Positions 44,052 to 52,332 are shown, counted from the first letter of the stretch. The stretch: DNA of 64,000 bases from [Mycobacterium] stephanolepidis (GCF_002356335.1 NZ_AP018165.1:1922001-1986000), one strand, 5' to 3'. Translations and numbers: made by a program. The notes: a model not told the origin generated them from the sequence alone.

Positions 44052-44372
44052 ATGACTAGTAGGCAAGAAAGATTAAGGAACACTATGGCGGCAACCAGCA
44101 GTAAATTGCCATTTCTTTCTGATGCAGAGTACGAGCTTCTTGTTCAAGTTCTCTCGAAACGTAATCCGGGTTTGCTTGAGCAGGTCGGCGCTCCAGGGCA
44201 TCTGAGTGGGGATGATGTCGAAGCACTTACTGAAGTGCTGATAGCAGAAGAGTTCGTGTCAAACCTGGACGAAAATTGGGATCCAACGGATTACGCTCTG
44301 AGAGTCGAAAAACTTGCAGATGACATCAAGAGCCGATGGCTCCGATTGTCCGGAAAGAGCGATGGGTTCTAG
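44052..44372 (+). CDS. Immunity-like protein for the interrupted toxin
   Basis: 106 aa, acidic and helical: LPFLSDAEYELLVQVLSKRN, GDDVEALTEVLIAEEFVSNL, YALRVEKLADDIKSRWLRLS. No family I can name. ATG 44052 overlaps the toxin stop (TGATG), the usual toxin-immunity coupling. A second in-frame ATG at 44085 has AAGGA five bases upstream and may be used when the toxin is not translated. It remains intact although the toxin gene is broken. Confidence 0.7.
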   Translation: MTSRQERLRNTMAATSSKLPFLSDAEYELLVQVLSKRNPGLLEQVGAPGHLSGDDVEALTEVLIAEEFVSNLDENWDPTDYALRVEKLADDIKSRWLRLSGKSDGF

Positions 44373-44398
44373 AACCAGGAACAGTTGGGTGGCGGTGC

Positions 44399-44585
44399 GG
44401 GAAGCCAGGCCCAGCCCATCGGGTCGGTTATACGACTCATCAAAGAACAGGCTGGGGTCTGGGGCGACGGCTTCAAGGTGTGGATCGGCGATTAGCGCTA
44501 GCTGGAGGTTCGCTCCGAACGGCACTTGGATCAAGCAGAGCGGCGGCGCACCGAAGGAAATCGCTGACCTGCATCGCTGAGGCCG
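44399..44585 (+). repeat. Diverged ~187-bp direct repeat, copy 1
   Basis: From GGAAGCCAGGCCCA to CTGCATCGCTGAGGCC; about 90 % like 46371-46558. On the plus strand it reads VIRLIKEQAGVWGDGFKVWI then stop, followed in another frame by LEVRSERHLDQAERRRTEGN. These look like the 3' remains of a coding region. Most differences in the first frame fall at third positions. It lies just after the immunity-like gene. Confidence 0.65.
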
Positions 44586-44747
44586 GTGGCCACGGTGGTT
44601 ATGGGGACGTTGGGTGGGGACACCAATTTGAGCCGGCGTTGTCGGATGGTGCGTGACCAGCAGGGGACACCAATTGAACACAGATGTCAGAAGTCGTGGT
44701 TAAGCTGCGCTCAAAATCGTGAGGACGACTGGGAGGGGAGCACAGAG

Positions 44748-45434
44748 ATGAAGCGCGAGATATCCATCGTTGATGCGTCGGCAGAGGAGATATCGAATCT
44801 TGACTATTGGTACGCACTGTCTGGCGGGCGCATGGGGGACGCCAAAGATATCGAAGATTTGTTGAAAGCCAAGGATGCTGGGGTGTTGGGGTGTGCTATC
44901 GGTGGCGCTCTGTCGGAGAACATGGAACGGATGTTGTTCATGCCGAGGGAGAATTGGTATTACGCCCGCACCGCGATCAAGAGTCTGCGTATTAACGGAC
45001 AGACTGCGGGGATGCTGGTCATGGGAGCGCACGCCTGGCTGTGGGACCAGTTGACTGACAGGAAAGATGCGGACTGGGAAAGTGGCACTGCTCCTGAGCT
45101 GTGGCCTGATTGGGCGAAAGCGTTTTACACCTCTGTGATGTGCACCGCCAAGCTGCATGTGGTCGCGATATCTCCTGACCATCATCGTCAGGGTTTAGGC
45201 TCTCGCCTGGTCAAGCGTGCGCTGAAGATTGCCGAGCGTGGTAACACCGTGATGCTATATGGACAATTCGATTCTGCCCGTGAGGGTTTGGGGAAGTTCT
45301 ATGGCGGGCATGGGTTCAAGGTGCTGGACGAGGGTCAGCCGTTGCACATGTTGATGGCTACCGGGGATCCCAAAGACTATTCAGTTCCACCGCCTGGTGA
45401 TGCGTACTTCGTGAAGTACTGGCAGCGCAGGTGA
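44748..45434 (+). CDS. GNAT-family N-acetyltransferase
   Basis: 228 aa. The acetyl-CoA loop is seen in VVAISPDHHRQGLGSRLVKR (Q/R-x-x-G-x-G). MLYGQFDSAREGLGKFYGGHG provides the C-terminal GNAT helix and strand. The substrate is unknown; such genes in cargo regions may protect against a toxin or antibiotic. The ATG at 44748 has GGGGAG nine bases upstream; the frame from 44586 runs into the repeat and is not used. Confidence 0.85.
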   Translation: MKREISIVDASAEEISNLDYWYALSGGRMGDAKDIEDLLKAKDAGVLGCAIGGALSENMERMLFMPRENWYYARTAIKSLRINGQTAGMLVMGAHAWLWDQLTDRKDADWESGTAPELWPDWAKAFYTSVMCTAKLHVVAISPDHHRQGLGSRLVKRALKIAERGNTVMLYGQFDSAREGLGKFYGGHGFKVLDEGQPLHMLMATGDPKDYSVPPPGDAYFVKYWQRR

Positions 45435-45474
45435 GCGAGATTTTACGAGGTGTCCGCCGAAGAGAGGGTTCGAA

Positions 45475-45807
45475 ATGTCAGATGAGGGTGAGTGGAAGAC
45501 GATTCAGATAGCCCCGCTGTCAGCGGAGCTATATGTACGGGTGTGGTCAAAGCTGACGCCGTATGGGCAACCCGTGGACATTGAGGGATTCCCCAGCCGT
45601 CGCGCGGTGGTCACCATGCTCCAGGTGCGCGGGGAGGAGAGTCGTGTCGTGCTGGGTGTCGTCGATGTCCATGGCGATATCCGTGCGGTCGAGCCCAGAC
45701 AACCTGACCGCCACAATTTCAAGGGAGTCCACGCCGCCGACCACCCGCTTGCATCGAAGGGTGACCCACTCGGTGATGCCTACGAGAAGTGGAGTCAGAT
45801 TCCCTGA
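45475..45807 (+). CDS. Small hypothetical protein
   Basis: 110 aa, with WKTIQIAPLSAELYVRVWSK and VVLGVVDVHGDIRAVEPRQP suggesting a compact beta-rich fold. No recognised family. A GAAGAGAGGG stretch lies upstream of the ATG. It follows the GNAT gene by 40 bp and is probably co-transcribed. Confidence 0.6.
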   Translation: MSDEGEWKTIQIAPLSAELYVRVWSKLTPYGQPVDIEGFPSRRAVVTMLQVRGEESRVVLGVVDVHGDIRAVEPRQPDRHNFKGVHAADHPLASKGDPLGDAYEKWSQIP

Positions 45808-45822
45808 CACAGGTTAGAGGTG

Positions 45823-46269
45823 TCAGGCCAATTTGAGCTGGATGTCTGTGGTGGTGGCGACGGGGGTGATGAGTCCAGGGCATCCAGGGCCGTTGCGGGT
45901 TCCTTCTCCTGTGCCTGCCAGGCTGCTCGGGTTCCATTCGTAGTGGAAGCGCGCGGCTTTCGGGATGGTGGAGCCGTCCGGGCAGCCCACGTCGATGTCG
46001 GACACGTCCATTTTCCAGCGACCGTCTGATAGCTGCGCTTTTGCGGTCTCGCAATCTTCCTGCTTGGCGTTGTCGCAGAGCTGCACGGTGGCGCAGCCGT
46101 CGCCGCAGGGCGTGAAGAACCAGTGGTTCGTGATGGTTTGGCCGCTTTCGCGATTGGTAGTCGTCTCGGTGTAGTGCCCAGACATCTGAGTGTCAGCGAC
46201 CGCAATAGGAGCCAAGGCGATGCTCACGGCAGCCGTGGCAACGAGGGCCGTTCTCATGTGCTTGATCAT
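45823..46269 (-). CDS. Secreted Cys-containing mycobacterial-type protein
   Basis: 148 aa with a signal peptide (MRTALVATAAVSIALAPIAV, cleavage near VADTQ). The exported part has cysteines in FFTPCGDGCATVQLCDNA, QEDCETA, VGCPDG and PGCPGL, and reads like a conserved mycobacterial secreted beta-rich protein. Function unknown. ATG 46257 may be the true start instead of 46269. Confidence 0.75.
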   Translation of the reverse strand: MIKHMRTALVATAAVSIALAPIAVADTQMSGHYTETTTNRESGQTITNHWFFTPCGDGCATVQLCDNAKQEDCETAKAQLSDGRWKMDVSDIDVGCPDGSTIPKAARFHYEWNPSSLAGTGEGTRNGPGCPGLITPVATTTDIQLKLA

Positions 46270-46370
46270 CGACGCCCCCGTGGTTCTGGTGTTTCGGCGA
46301 GCGTAACAGCGGCATCCGCGTCGTCGCGGAGATTACTCAGGAGTTTTGGAGCGAGGGGATGGGGCGAGGT

Positions 46371-46558
46371 GGGGAAGCCAGGCCCAACCGATCGGGTCGG
46401 TCATACGACTCATCGAAGAACAGGGTGGAGTCTGGGGCGACGGCTTCAAGGTGTGGATTGGCGATTAGCGCTAGCTGGAGGTCCACTCCGAACGGCAGAT
46501 GTATCAAGCAGAGCGGCGGCGCATCGAAGGAGATCGCTGATCTGCATCGGTGAGGCCC
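46371..46558 (+). repeat. Diverged ~187-bp direct repeat, copy 2
   Basis: Counterpart of 44399-44585 in the same orientation. Reads VIRLIEEQGGVWGDGFKVWI then stop and LEVHSERQMYQAERRRIEGD in the other frame. The two copies flank the GNAT, the small ORF and the secreted-protein gene (1.8 kb), so recombination between them could delete or exchange that block. Confidence 0.65.
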
Positions 46559-46610
46559 ATTGCCTCGGTTCTGAGCCTGCGTTGTCGGACGGCGGCGATA
46601 CGCTCATTTC

Positions 46611-47162
46611 ATGGAGGTCTTGGACACGTCATCGGAGTTGGGTGAGCTTGCTGTTCGTGTGGACACGTTGCGCGGTGAAGTCGCGGAATTGCGCACGGAA
46701 CTGGACGCGGCTAACGGTCGGATTCGGTCGCTGAACATCGCACTGATCGCCGTGATCTTCACGTTGGCGTTGATCGGCACTCTCGCCGGTATCCGTAGCG
46801 CGTTCATCGAGCGGGCCAGGGCTGATGAGCGGGAGGCAGCGGAGTCGGTGACACCTGGCTCGCCGTCCTCGGTGATTGCGGCTGAGCCTGCCCCGCCGAA
46901 GAAGGTGTGGGCTGATGCCATCCCGCCGAGTCCGTTTGACCAGACGTTCGCCGTTGGCGACGGCAAGGATGTTCTGCCGGGCACGTTCCGGTCCACGGAC
47001 AACAGTGACTGCTACTGGCGCAAGTACCGCACCCACGATCAGATGTCGCCCGCGCGTGAAGCAGTCGATGGTGGGCAGCGCAGCGGCGAGATCACCGTGG
47101 TCCTGGAAGAAGGCACGTTCTTCGAGGTGAATCACTGCACAGGGTGGCATCGGGTTCCATGA
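46611..47162 (+). CDS. Single-pass membrane protein upstream of the ART-like gene
   Basis: 183 aa: an N-terminal coiled coil (VDTLRGEVAELRTELDAANG), one membrane helix (LNIALIAVIFTLALIGTLAG, about 42-62) and an extracellular part with two cysteines (NSDCYWRKYRTHDQMS; VNHCTGWHRVP). The C-terminal domain resembles small secreted beta-barrel-like domains of mycobacterial membrane proteins. Its stop overlaps the next gene by ATGA, so the pair may act together. Confidence 0.75.
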   Translation: MEVLDTSSELGELAVRVDTLRGEVAELRTELDAANGRIRSLNIALIAVIFTLALIGTLAGIRSAFIERARADEREAAESVTPGSPSSVIAAEPAPPKKVWADAIPPSPFDQTFAVGDGKDVLPGTFRSTDNSDCYWRKYRTHDQMSPAREAVDGGQRSGEITVVLEEGTFFEVNHCTGWHRVP

Positions 47163-48115
47163 GCATGCACACCACGGTTGGTCAGAGAACAGGGACGGCT
47201 ATGACGACGAATGTGTTGGCGGACAATCACTATTTTCATGGCGGCGTGCCCGGTTTGAGTCCGGGCGATCAGATTCGGTCCGCAGCTGACCTCGGGTACC
47301 TGCACTATGCGGATGCGTACACGTTCACTCCTGGCATGCAGTTCCCGCAGCCCCCGAAGTACAACGTGCATCGGCTGTATGTGAGCAAGCATTACGGTTC
47401 GGCGCGCGGATATGCGGCGCGGTTCACCCATCCCAACTTCCGTGCCGAGCCCGGTGACGTGTACGAGGTTCAGGTCACCGGCCCTGTCGAGAACGACCCG
47501 GATTTCCGTGCGGTCGGGGTGTATGCGGCATCAGCGGAGCCCGCTGTTGTCGTGAGGGTTGTCGAGCGGGGTGTGTCGTTGACGCGCCGTGAACAGAACC
47601 AGGCGTGCTGGCCCTACCGGTATTACGAGAACTGGGAACCCGTGCACGCCGAGGACGGGACGGTGCGGGCGTCCGCACAGATGCGGGACAACGGGGTCAC
47701 AGACAGCTACCTGGCTTTGTTGCCCAAGTGGATGGATGTGTCGGAGTACGGGCCGTACGGGACGCTGCGCGACCCCACGGTGCCTGAGCTTCCGGGCGTT
47801 GAGGGCACTCCCGCCAGTGCCGAGCAGGTTCTGGAAATTTTGAGTCATGTCCCTATCGACCGTGGACCGCATGTCCTGGCCGCTGTCGATGACACTCGGC
47901 GTGCTCCGTTGCGTTGTACCTTCTGCGGCACTGAATTTGGTGAAGCGGGACTGATGTCTCTGCAAGAGCAGCTTGAAGCATGTTTGCACCAGACCGGCAA
48001 GGAACTGGTGGACATCTGCCAGTTCAATTGCGACCAGACACTTGAGCCGTTCGTGGACGTGCTGCGGCGGCGCAATCCCCGCCGTTGGGAATGGCTCTGG
48101 GTTACTGGGAACTGA
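47159..48115 (+). CDS. Arr/ADP-ribosyltransferase-like protein
   Basis: 318 aa. The first 140 residues follow the pattern of Arr-type ADP-ribosyltransferases: NHYFHGGVPGLSPGDQIRS (NAD-binding His-Gly), HRLYVSKHYGSARGYAARF, then GDVYEVQVTGPVENDPDFRA. The middle is Trp/Tyr-rich. The end has a CTFCGTEFGEAG zinc-knuckle-like piece and QFNCDQTLEPFVDVL. It might modify a small molecule or act as an effector. A paralogue of its first domain lies at 50,454. The assignment rests on motif resemblance only. Confidence 0.65.
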   Translation: MSMHTTVGQRTGTAMTTNVLADNHYFHGGVPGLSPGDQIRSAADLGYLHYADAYTFTPGMQFPQPPKYNVHRLYVSKHYGSARGYAARFTHPNFRAEPGDVYEVQVTGPVENDPDFRAVGVYAASAEPAVVVRVVERGVSLTRREQNQACWPYRYYENWEPVHAEDGTVRASAQMRDNGVTDSYLALLPKWMDVSEYGPYGTLRDPTVPELPGVEGTPASAEQVLEILSHVPIDRGPHVLAAVDDTRRAPLRCTFCGTEFGEAGLMSLQEQLEACLHQTGKELVDICQFNCDQTLEPFVDVLRRRNPRRWEWLWVTGN

Positions 48116-48151
48116 CTCGCGTCGCGCGAGGTAGACAGGAGGGGTTAGAAG

Positions 48152-48793
48152 ATGGATGTCGTCGTGAACGTGGTGCTGCCCATCGCCACTTTGATCTCTG
48201 GATGGGCGTTGGCGAGTTGGACCAACCGCAGGCACCGTAATTGGGATGCGCTGGGTACGGACCTCGATCTGGCCGACAAACTGGACAAGCACTACCCCGA
48301 GCATGCGCAATGGGTTCGCGAGTCGGTGGCCGTCAGGCTGAAAGGGCGGGCACTGTCCGAGAGTCGTTCCCGTAGTGACTTTCTCGTGGTCTCGGCGGGA
48401 GCGGTCATCACGCTGTTCGGTGGCTACTGCTTTCTGGCTGCATTCACGGCGCTGGGGAAGGCGCAAGACTCGGCAGGCAAATGGCTCGCGTCCGGCCCGT
48501 TCCTGGCTGCGGTGTTCTCCAGTGGCATGGGTGTCTACTTTCTCGTCAGCGGGATCAGGAACCGCCCCCGTCTTCCTGGCGTCTCGGAGCTGTTCTTTCC
48601 ACAGGGAACGCAGATTCAAAAAGACTTGTTCGATCAGCTCGGGAAGCTGCACGACAGCTCGATAAAACTTCCCGATGTGTTTCCGGAAGCTCCTACGGGT
48701 GATGTCGGTGGGAAAGAGTCAGAGGCGTCCGAGGTGCCGACGAATCCACCCGAGGAAGAGGACGACGGGCCGGTCACGCAAGGCCCTCCGTAG
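48152..48793 (+). CDS. Three-helix membrane protein
   Basis: 213 aa. Helices: VNVVLPIATLISGWALASW (about 5-23), FLVVSAGAVITLFGGYCFLA (about 77-97) and SGPFLAAVFSSGMGVYFLVS (about 113-133). A cytoplasmic loop between helices 1 and 2 and an acidic tail of about 60 residues follow. It starts behind GGAGGGG, 36 bp after the ART-like gene, so is probably in the same operon. Possible immunity or anchor role; no family recognised. Confidence 0.72.
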   Translation: MDVVVNVVLPIATLISGWALASWTNRRHRNWDALGTDLDLADKLDKHYPEHAQWVRESVAVRLKGRALSESRSRSDFLVVSAGAVITLFGGYCFLAAFTALGKAQDSAGKWLASGPFLAAVFSSGMGVYFLVSGIRNRPRLPGVSELFFPQGTQIQKDLFDQLGKLHDSSIKLPDVFPEAPTGDVGGKESEASEVPTNPPEEEDDGPVTQGPP

Positions 48794-48952
48794 CCCCATT
48801 GGACGGTCCTTCGGGGACAGGCCGGTGAACAAGGGCTCGGCATTTTCACGCACGGCAGATGCGCTACGGCGTGTCGCACACAGGATTACGCCGCACTTTT
48901 ACGCTTCTCGGAGTGGGGACGATAGGCGTCCCTCGGAGAGAGGAAATCGAGT

Positions 48953-49150
48953 ATGTCCGCAAGGCAAGTGATTCCAGTTGCGCCAGGCATTTTCATTGAC
49001 GAGAACCCGGTCGTGGCAATTGTGTACGACCCCAGCGAGGGCGCGTCGTTCACAGAGGCCGTGCCGCTGGTGATCAACGGGAGCGGGGGTATTGAAGCGT
49101 ACAAGTCAGGAGGGGAGAAGCTGCGGACGTACACGGGTTCGTGGTCGTGA
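48953..49150 (+). CDS. Small protein (65 aa)
   Basis: Starts MSARQVIPVAPGIFIDENPV and ends LRTYTGSWS; beta-rich composition. A ribosome site (GAGAGGAAA) lies about 8 bases before the ATG. No family recognised, but start signal, codon use and position between cargo genes support a real gene. Confidence 0.55.
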   Translation: MSARQVIPVAPGIFIDENPVVAIVYDPSEGASFTEAVPLVINGSGGIEAYKSGGEKLRTYTGSWS

Positions 49151-49226
49151 TCGCCTGACCCTGCGGGGTGTAGGGGCCTCGACATCCGCAGGTCGGGTGG
49201 CGAATCGACAGGCCATGGGTGTTGGG

Positions 49227-50276
49227 CTAAGGCACTGCGGGTTGTGGTGGTGCACTCTTGGTTTGACGGGCATTGAGAATCTCGTCTCGGACACAGAGCA
49301 CGATGAAGATGACGAATCCGATGACGGCGGCACCTAGTGCTGCTACCTCGGCAAGCAGGATCGGCACCGGCCAGAATCCTTCGAGGTTCCATGTGGACGG
49401 GTCGTTGTCCATGAGGTTGTGCATCCCATGTCCGATGATGATGGGTAGCAGGCTCTTAGTCCAGTACAAGACGGCCAGGCTGATGGTGGACCACACTGCG
49501 CACCAAGCGAATTCAGCAGAAATGGTTCCGAGAGGGTTGCCTTGACCGGAGCCGTAGTACACGTGCAAGAGGGTGCGTGCAATCGAGGTGACGGCAGCGA
49601 CGGTGGCGAACGACTTCCATGAGCGGCCCGCTCTGGGGAACAGCAGGAAGGCCACACCGATGTAGACGGGTTCTTCTTCAAGTCCCGCGACGGCCAGGTC
49701 GAGTGTTTGTGCGATCCAGCCGCCCGTATCGCCTGTGTCCGGGTGCATGTCGGAGTTTAGGGACGCACCCGTGAGTGCGAGAACGATCTGACGGGGGATC
49801 AGCGCGAAGTAGGAGGCGTACGCCACGGTGAGTACGGCCGCAGATGTCATCGCGTACTTGCGCAGTGCAGACTTCGAATCGGTCCGAGGTGGTAGGTGTT
49901 CTCGGATACCTCGCGATAGCCAGGTGCGGACCATCATGAATGCCCACAGTGACAGCGCGCCTGTGGCGAACGAGCACAGGACGGACAGGGCCGCAGGGGC
50001 TTCTGGTGCACCAGGACCACGGGGGAACGCCAGGGCGAAAATGGCACTGAGCATTCCCACCGCTTGAGTGGAGAGCACGGCGCAGGTGTAGACCAGGAAT
50101 CGCCGGCTCATCGTGCGAGGTACTGGGCGCAACAGACATACCACGAAGCCGCAAAGGCTCGCGATCTCGACCGCCAGTAGTGTCCCGCCGCGCCAATTGT
50201 GGATGCCGTCGATAGTGACGATAGGGACTACGAGAGCGAGCACTGAATAGACACCGAGCTGGAGCGGGAGCCTCAT
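49227..50276 (-). CDS. CPBP-type intramembrane protease-like protein
   Basis: 349 aa with about eight membrane helices. CPBP/Abi motifs appear in the second half: LAVAGLEEEPVYIGVAFLLF (the Glu-Glu motif), TSIARTLLHVYYGSG (His of motif 2) and PIIIGHGMHNLMDN (His-x-x-x-Asn-like motif 3). The Arg expected in EExxxR is not at the usual place, so activity is uncertain. CPBP proteins are often linked to bacteriocin self-immunity, which would suit this toxin-rich island. The start overlaps the end of the upstream small ORF (ATGA). Confidence 0.78.
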   Translation of the reverse strand: MRLPLQLGVYSVLALVVPIVTIDGIHNWRGGTLLAVEIASLCGFVVCLLRPVPRTMSRRFLVYTCAVLSTQAVGMLSAIFALAFPRGPGAPEAPAALSVLCSFATGALSLWAFMMVRTWLSRGIREHLPPRTDSKSALRKYAMTSAAVLTVAYASYFALIPRQIVLALTGASLNSDMHPDTGDTGGWIAQTLDLAVAGLEEEPVYIGVAFLLFPRAGRSWKSFATVAAVTSIARTLLHVYYGSGQGNPLGTISAEFAWCAVWSTISLAVLYWTKSLLPIIIGHGMHNLMDNDPSTWNLEGFWPVPILLAEVAALGAAVIGFVIFIVLCVRDEILNARQTKSAPPQPAVP

Positions 50277-50512
50277 CGTCCACCACCTTTCTGCCCAGAC
50301 GGGCGTGATGGACGCAGTATGTCGAACAGCTCTGACACTTCGAGCCCGACGACGACGCGCCGGGAGCGATGACGCACACCAGCGCTGGCTTGGTCGGTAG
50401 CGTCCCGTATCAGCGGGGACGTGACAGCGTTCTCGAAGTCGAGAGGGGCGGGGATGTCTGGCGACGGTTGCTGGTATGGAGGCGTTTCAGGTTTGTCTGT
50501 AGGGGATCGCAT
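50273..50512 (-). CDS. Small hypothetical ORF upstream of the CPBP gene
   Basis: 79 codons ending RPSRPSGQKGGGR, overlapping the CPBP start by ATGA. Its 5' part overlaps the divergent ART-like start at 50454, so if real it probably begins further in. No recognised domain; composition (VVVGLEVSELFDIL) is protein-like only in the second half. Confidence 0.35.
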   Translation of the reverse strand: MRSPTDKPETPPYQQPSPDIPAPLDFENAVTSPLIRDATDQASAGVRHRSRRVVVGLEVSELFDILRPSRPSGQKGGGR

Positions 50513-50969
50513 TGGTCCGCGTCGGGGTGGGAAAAGCAGCTCCGATAAGTTCCGGCGACACGTAGAACAAGCGGTGGGCTACAACGAAGTACGAGACACA
50601 GACCGTGTGTACTACACCACCGACCGCGAGTTCGCTCGCGCATGGGCTTCGAGAGGTATTGGCGGCGGCGGATCGCTGTATCGGGTTCGTCCCGTGTTTC
50701 CGGATTCCTGCACACCGGACATGGATTACCCGGGGATTTCCTTCTCCACTCCCGAGCTTGAAGTCCTCGCTGTCGAAGAGACAGACATTGTACTGGCGCG
50801 TGAAGAACGACGCAGCAGGATACTCAAGTACCACACATGGGACGACGGGTCTCCGCAGTATGACGCGGACGGGTACTTTCAGCCGCCACCCCAACATCGA
50901 GAGTTCGGGAAGACCGCCGCCCAGTATCGACACATTCCTCGTTGGTACCCCCTGCTGGGGACTGTCTGA
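50454..50969 (+). pseudogene. Second Arr/ART-like gene, 3' end cut by IS256
   Basis: About 168 residues remain. CWYGGVSGLSVGDRIGP and RVYYTTDREFARAWASRG followed by GSLYRVRPVFPDSC match the same blocks as the protein at 47,159 (FHGG...GLSPGD, LYVSKHYGSARGYAARF, VYEVQVTGP). AVEETDIVLAREERRSRI corresponds to VVERGVSLTRREQNQ there. The reading frame ends three codons inside the IS256 end (GTV-stop). The region lost cannot be found on the other side of the IS. Confidence 0.68.
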
Positions 50970-52332
50970 AAAACGGTGGATCTGACTTGGTTCAACACGC
51001 CGGGCGTTGCTTGGCGGGAAGGACTGATGATGACCGAAACCATGGATGACATGGCGAATCAGATTGATACCGCGGCGGTGGCCGCGCAGTTGCTGGCCCA
51101 AGCCAGCGAGCAGGGTGTGGAGCTGGTCGGCCCGGACGGGTTGCTCAATGCGCTCACCAAACAGGTGTTGGAGTCCGCGCTGCAAGCGGAGATGGATGAA
51201 CACCTGGGCTATGAAAAACACCAGGTGGCGGGCCGTAATGGCGGGAACTCCCGCAACGGGGTCCGCGAGAAAACGGTGCTGACCGAGATCGGGCCGGTGC
51301 AAATCGAGGTGCCCCGCGATACCGACGCCAGCTTTGATCCGAAGATCGTCCGGAAACGCCAGCGCCGGCTGACCGGGATCGATCAGATCATCTTGTCCCT
51401 GACCGCCAAAGGGCTGACCACCGGCGAAGTCGCCGCTCATTTCGGTGAGGTCTATGGTGCTGACGTCTCGAAGGACACGATCTCGAAGATCACCGATAAG
51501 GTGGTCGGAGAAATGGCCGAATGGGCAGGGCGGCCACTAGATTCGGTGTATCCGGTGATGTTCATCGACGCTATCCACGTCAAGATCCGCGACGGCCAGG
51601 TCGCCAACCGGCCGGTCTATGTCGCCATCGGCGTCACCACCGCAGATGAACGGGACATCCTGGGCTTGTGGGCCGGGGACGGCGGTGAAGGCGCCAAATA
51701 CTGGCTTGCTGTCTTGACCGAGATCAAGAACCGTGGCACCGCCGATGTGTGCATCGTGGTCTGTGACGGACTCAAAGGCTTACCCGAGTCGATCAACACT
51801 GTCTGGCCCGCTGCTGTGATCCAGACCTGCGTTATCCATTTGATCCGCAATACCTTTCGCTACGCATCCCGCAAATACTGGGACGAGATGGCCCGCGATC
51901 TGCGGCCGGTCTACACCGCAGCGACCGAGGCCGCGGCCAAAGAACGCTTCGTCGAGTTCAGCGGCAAATGGGGCCAACGCTATCCGGCGATCATGCGACT
52001 CTGGGAGAACGCCTGGAGCGAGTTCGTGCCGTTCCTGGACTACGACACCGAGATCCGGCGAGTCATCTGCTCCACGAACGCTATCGAATCGGTCAACGCC
52101 CGCTACCGCCGGGCAATCCGCGCCCGCGGTCATTTCCCCACCGAGCAAGCAGCTCTCAAGTGCCTGTATCTGGTCACCCGATCACTAGACCCCACCGGCA
52201 AAGGTAGAGCACGATGGGCCATGCGGCGGAAACCAGCTTTGAACGCATTCGCTATCGCGTTCGAAGGCCGGATTACCCCGGCAGCGAATAACTAACCATG
52301 CCAAGCAGATCCACCGTTAATCTGACAGACCC
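50958..52332 (+). mobile_element. IS256-family element, copy 2 (full length, no target duplication)
   Basis: 1375 bp with the same ends as copy 1, opposite orientation. The 8 bp on either side differ (ending CCTGCTG on the left, starting CCGCGATC on the right). The left flank is an ART-like gene and the right flank a different open frame. This pattern fits a rearrangement or deletion through IS recombination after insertion. Confidence 0.9.
51027..52295 (+). CDS. IS256-family (Mutator) transposase
   Basis: 422 aa, complete. Begins MMTETMDDMANQIDTAAVAA behind GGGAAGGA. Includes KTVLTEIGPVQIEVPRDTDA, which is deleted in copy 1. DDE residues lie in FIDAIHVKIRD, VCDGLKGLPES and STNAIESVNARYR. 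It differs from copy 1 by one residue near the start (QASEQ against QAGEQ), so the two copies are very recent relatives. It can probably move both copies. Confidence 0.94.
   Translation: MMTETMDDMANQIDTAAVAAQLLAQASEQGVELVGPDGLLNALTKQVLESALQAEMDEHLGYEKHQVAGRNGGNSRNGVREKTVLTEIGPVQIEVPRDTDASFDPKIVRKRQRRLTGIDQIILSLTAKGLTTGEVAAHFGEVYGADVSKDTISKITDKVVGEMAEWAGRPLDSVYPVMFIDAIHVKIRDGQVANRPVYVAIGVTTADERDILGLWAGDGGEGAKYWLAVLTEIKNRGTADVCIVVCDGLKGLPESINTVWPAAVIQTCVIHLIRNTFRYASRKYWDEMARDLRPVYTAATEAAAKERFVEFSGKWGQRYPAIMRLWENAWSEFVPFLDYDTEIRRVICSTNAIESVNARYRRAIRARGHFPTEQAALKCLYLVTRSLDPTGKGRARWAMRRKPALNAFAIAFEGRITPAANN

Larger units (their letters stand above)
37790..44052 (+). pseudogene. Membrane-anchored polymorphic toxin gene split by three insertion sequences
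   Basis: Joining 37790-39243, 40524-41718, 43012-43070 and 43938-44052 gives one open frame of 2823 bases (940 aa). Each junction removes one IS and one target copy. About seven N-terminal membrane helices (residues ~27-292) are followed by a Pro/Gln-rich linker with a coiled coil (QRVEDLTRQLQDQQQQNQGN), a helical region and an unknown domain. The end GHALDRMQERGWTRGQVEDA plus YRGENGINVVVNPKGEVVTV resembles DUF4258/colicin-type BECR RNase toxins. The immunity-like gene overlaps its stop. As it stands only truncated N-terminal protein (to 39262) can be made. Confidence 0.85.

Noticed and set aside
44314..44580. 88-codon frame and its look-alike at 46359-46553 as paired small genes
   Set aside because: They arise from the diverged DNA repeat. 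Ser/Arg-rich text and the substitution pattern fit another frame better.
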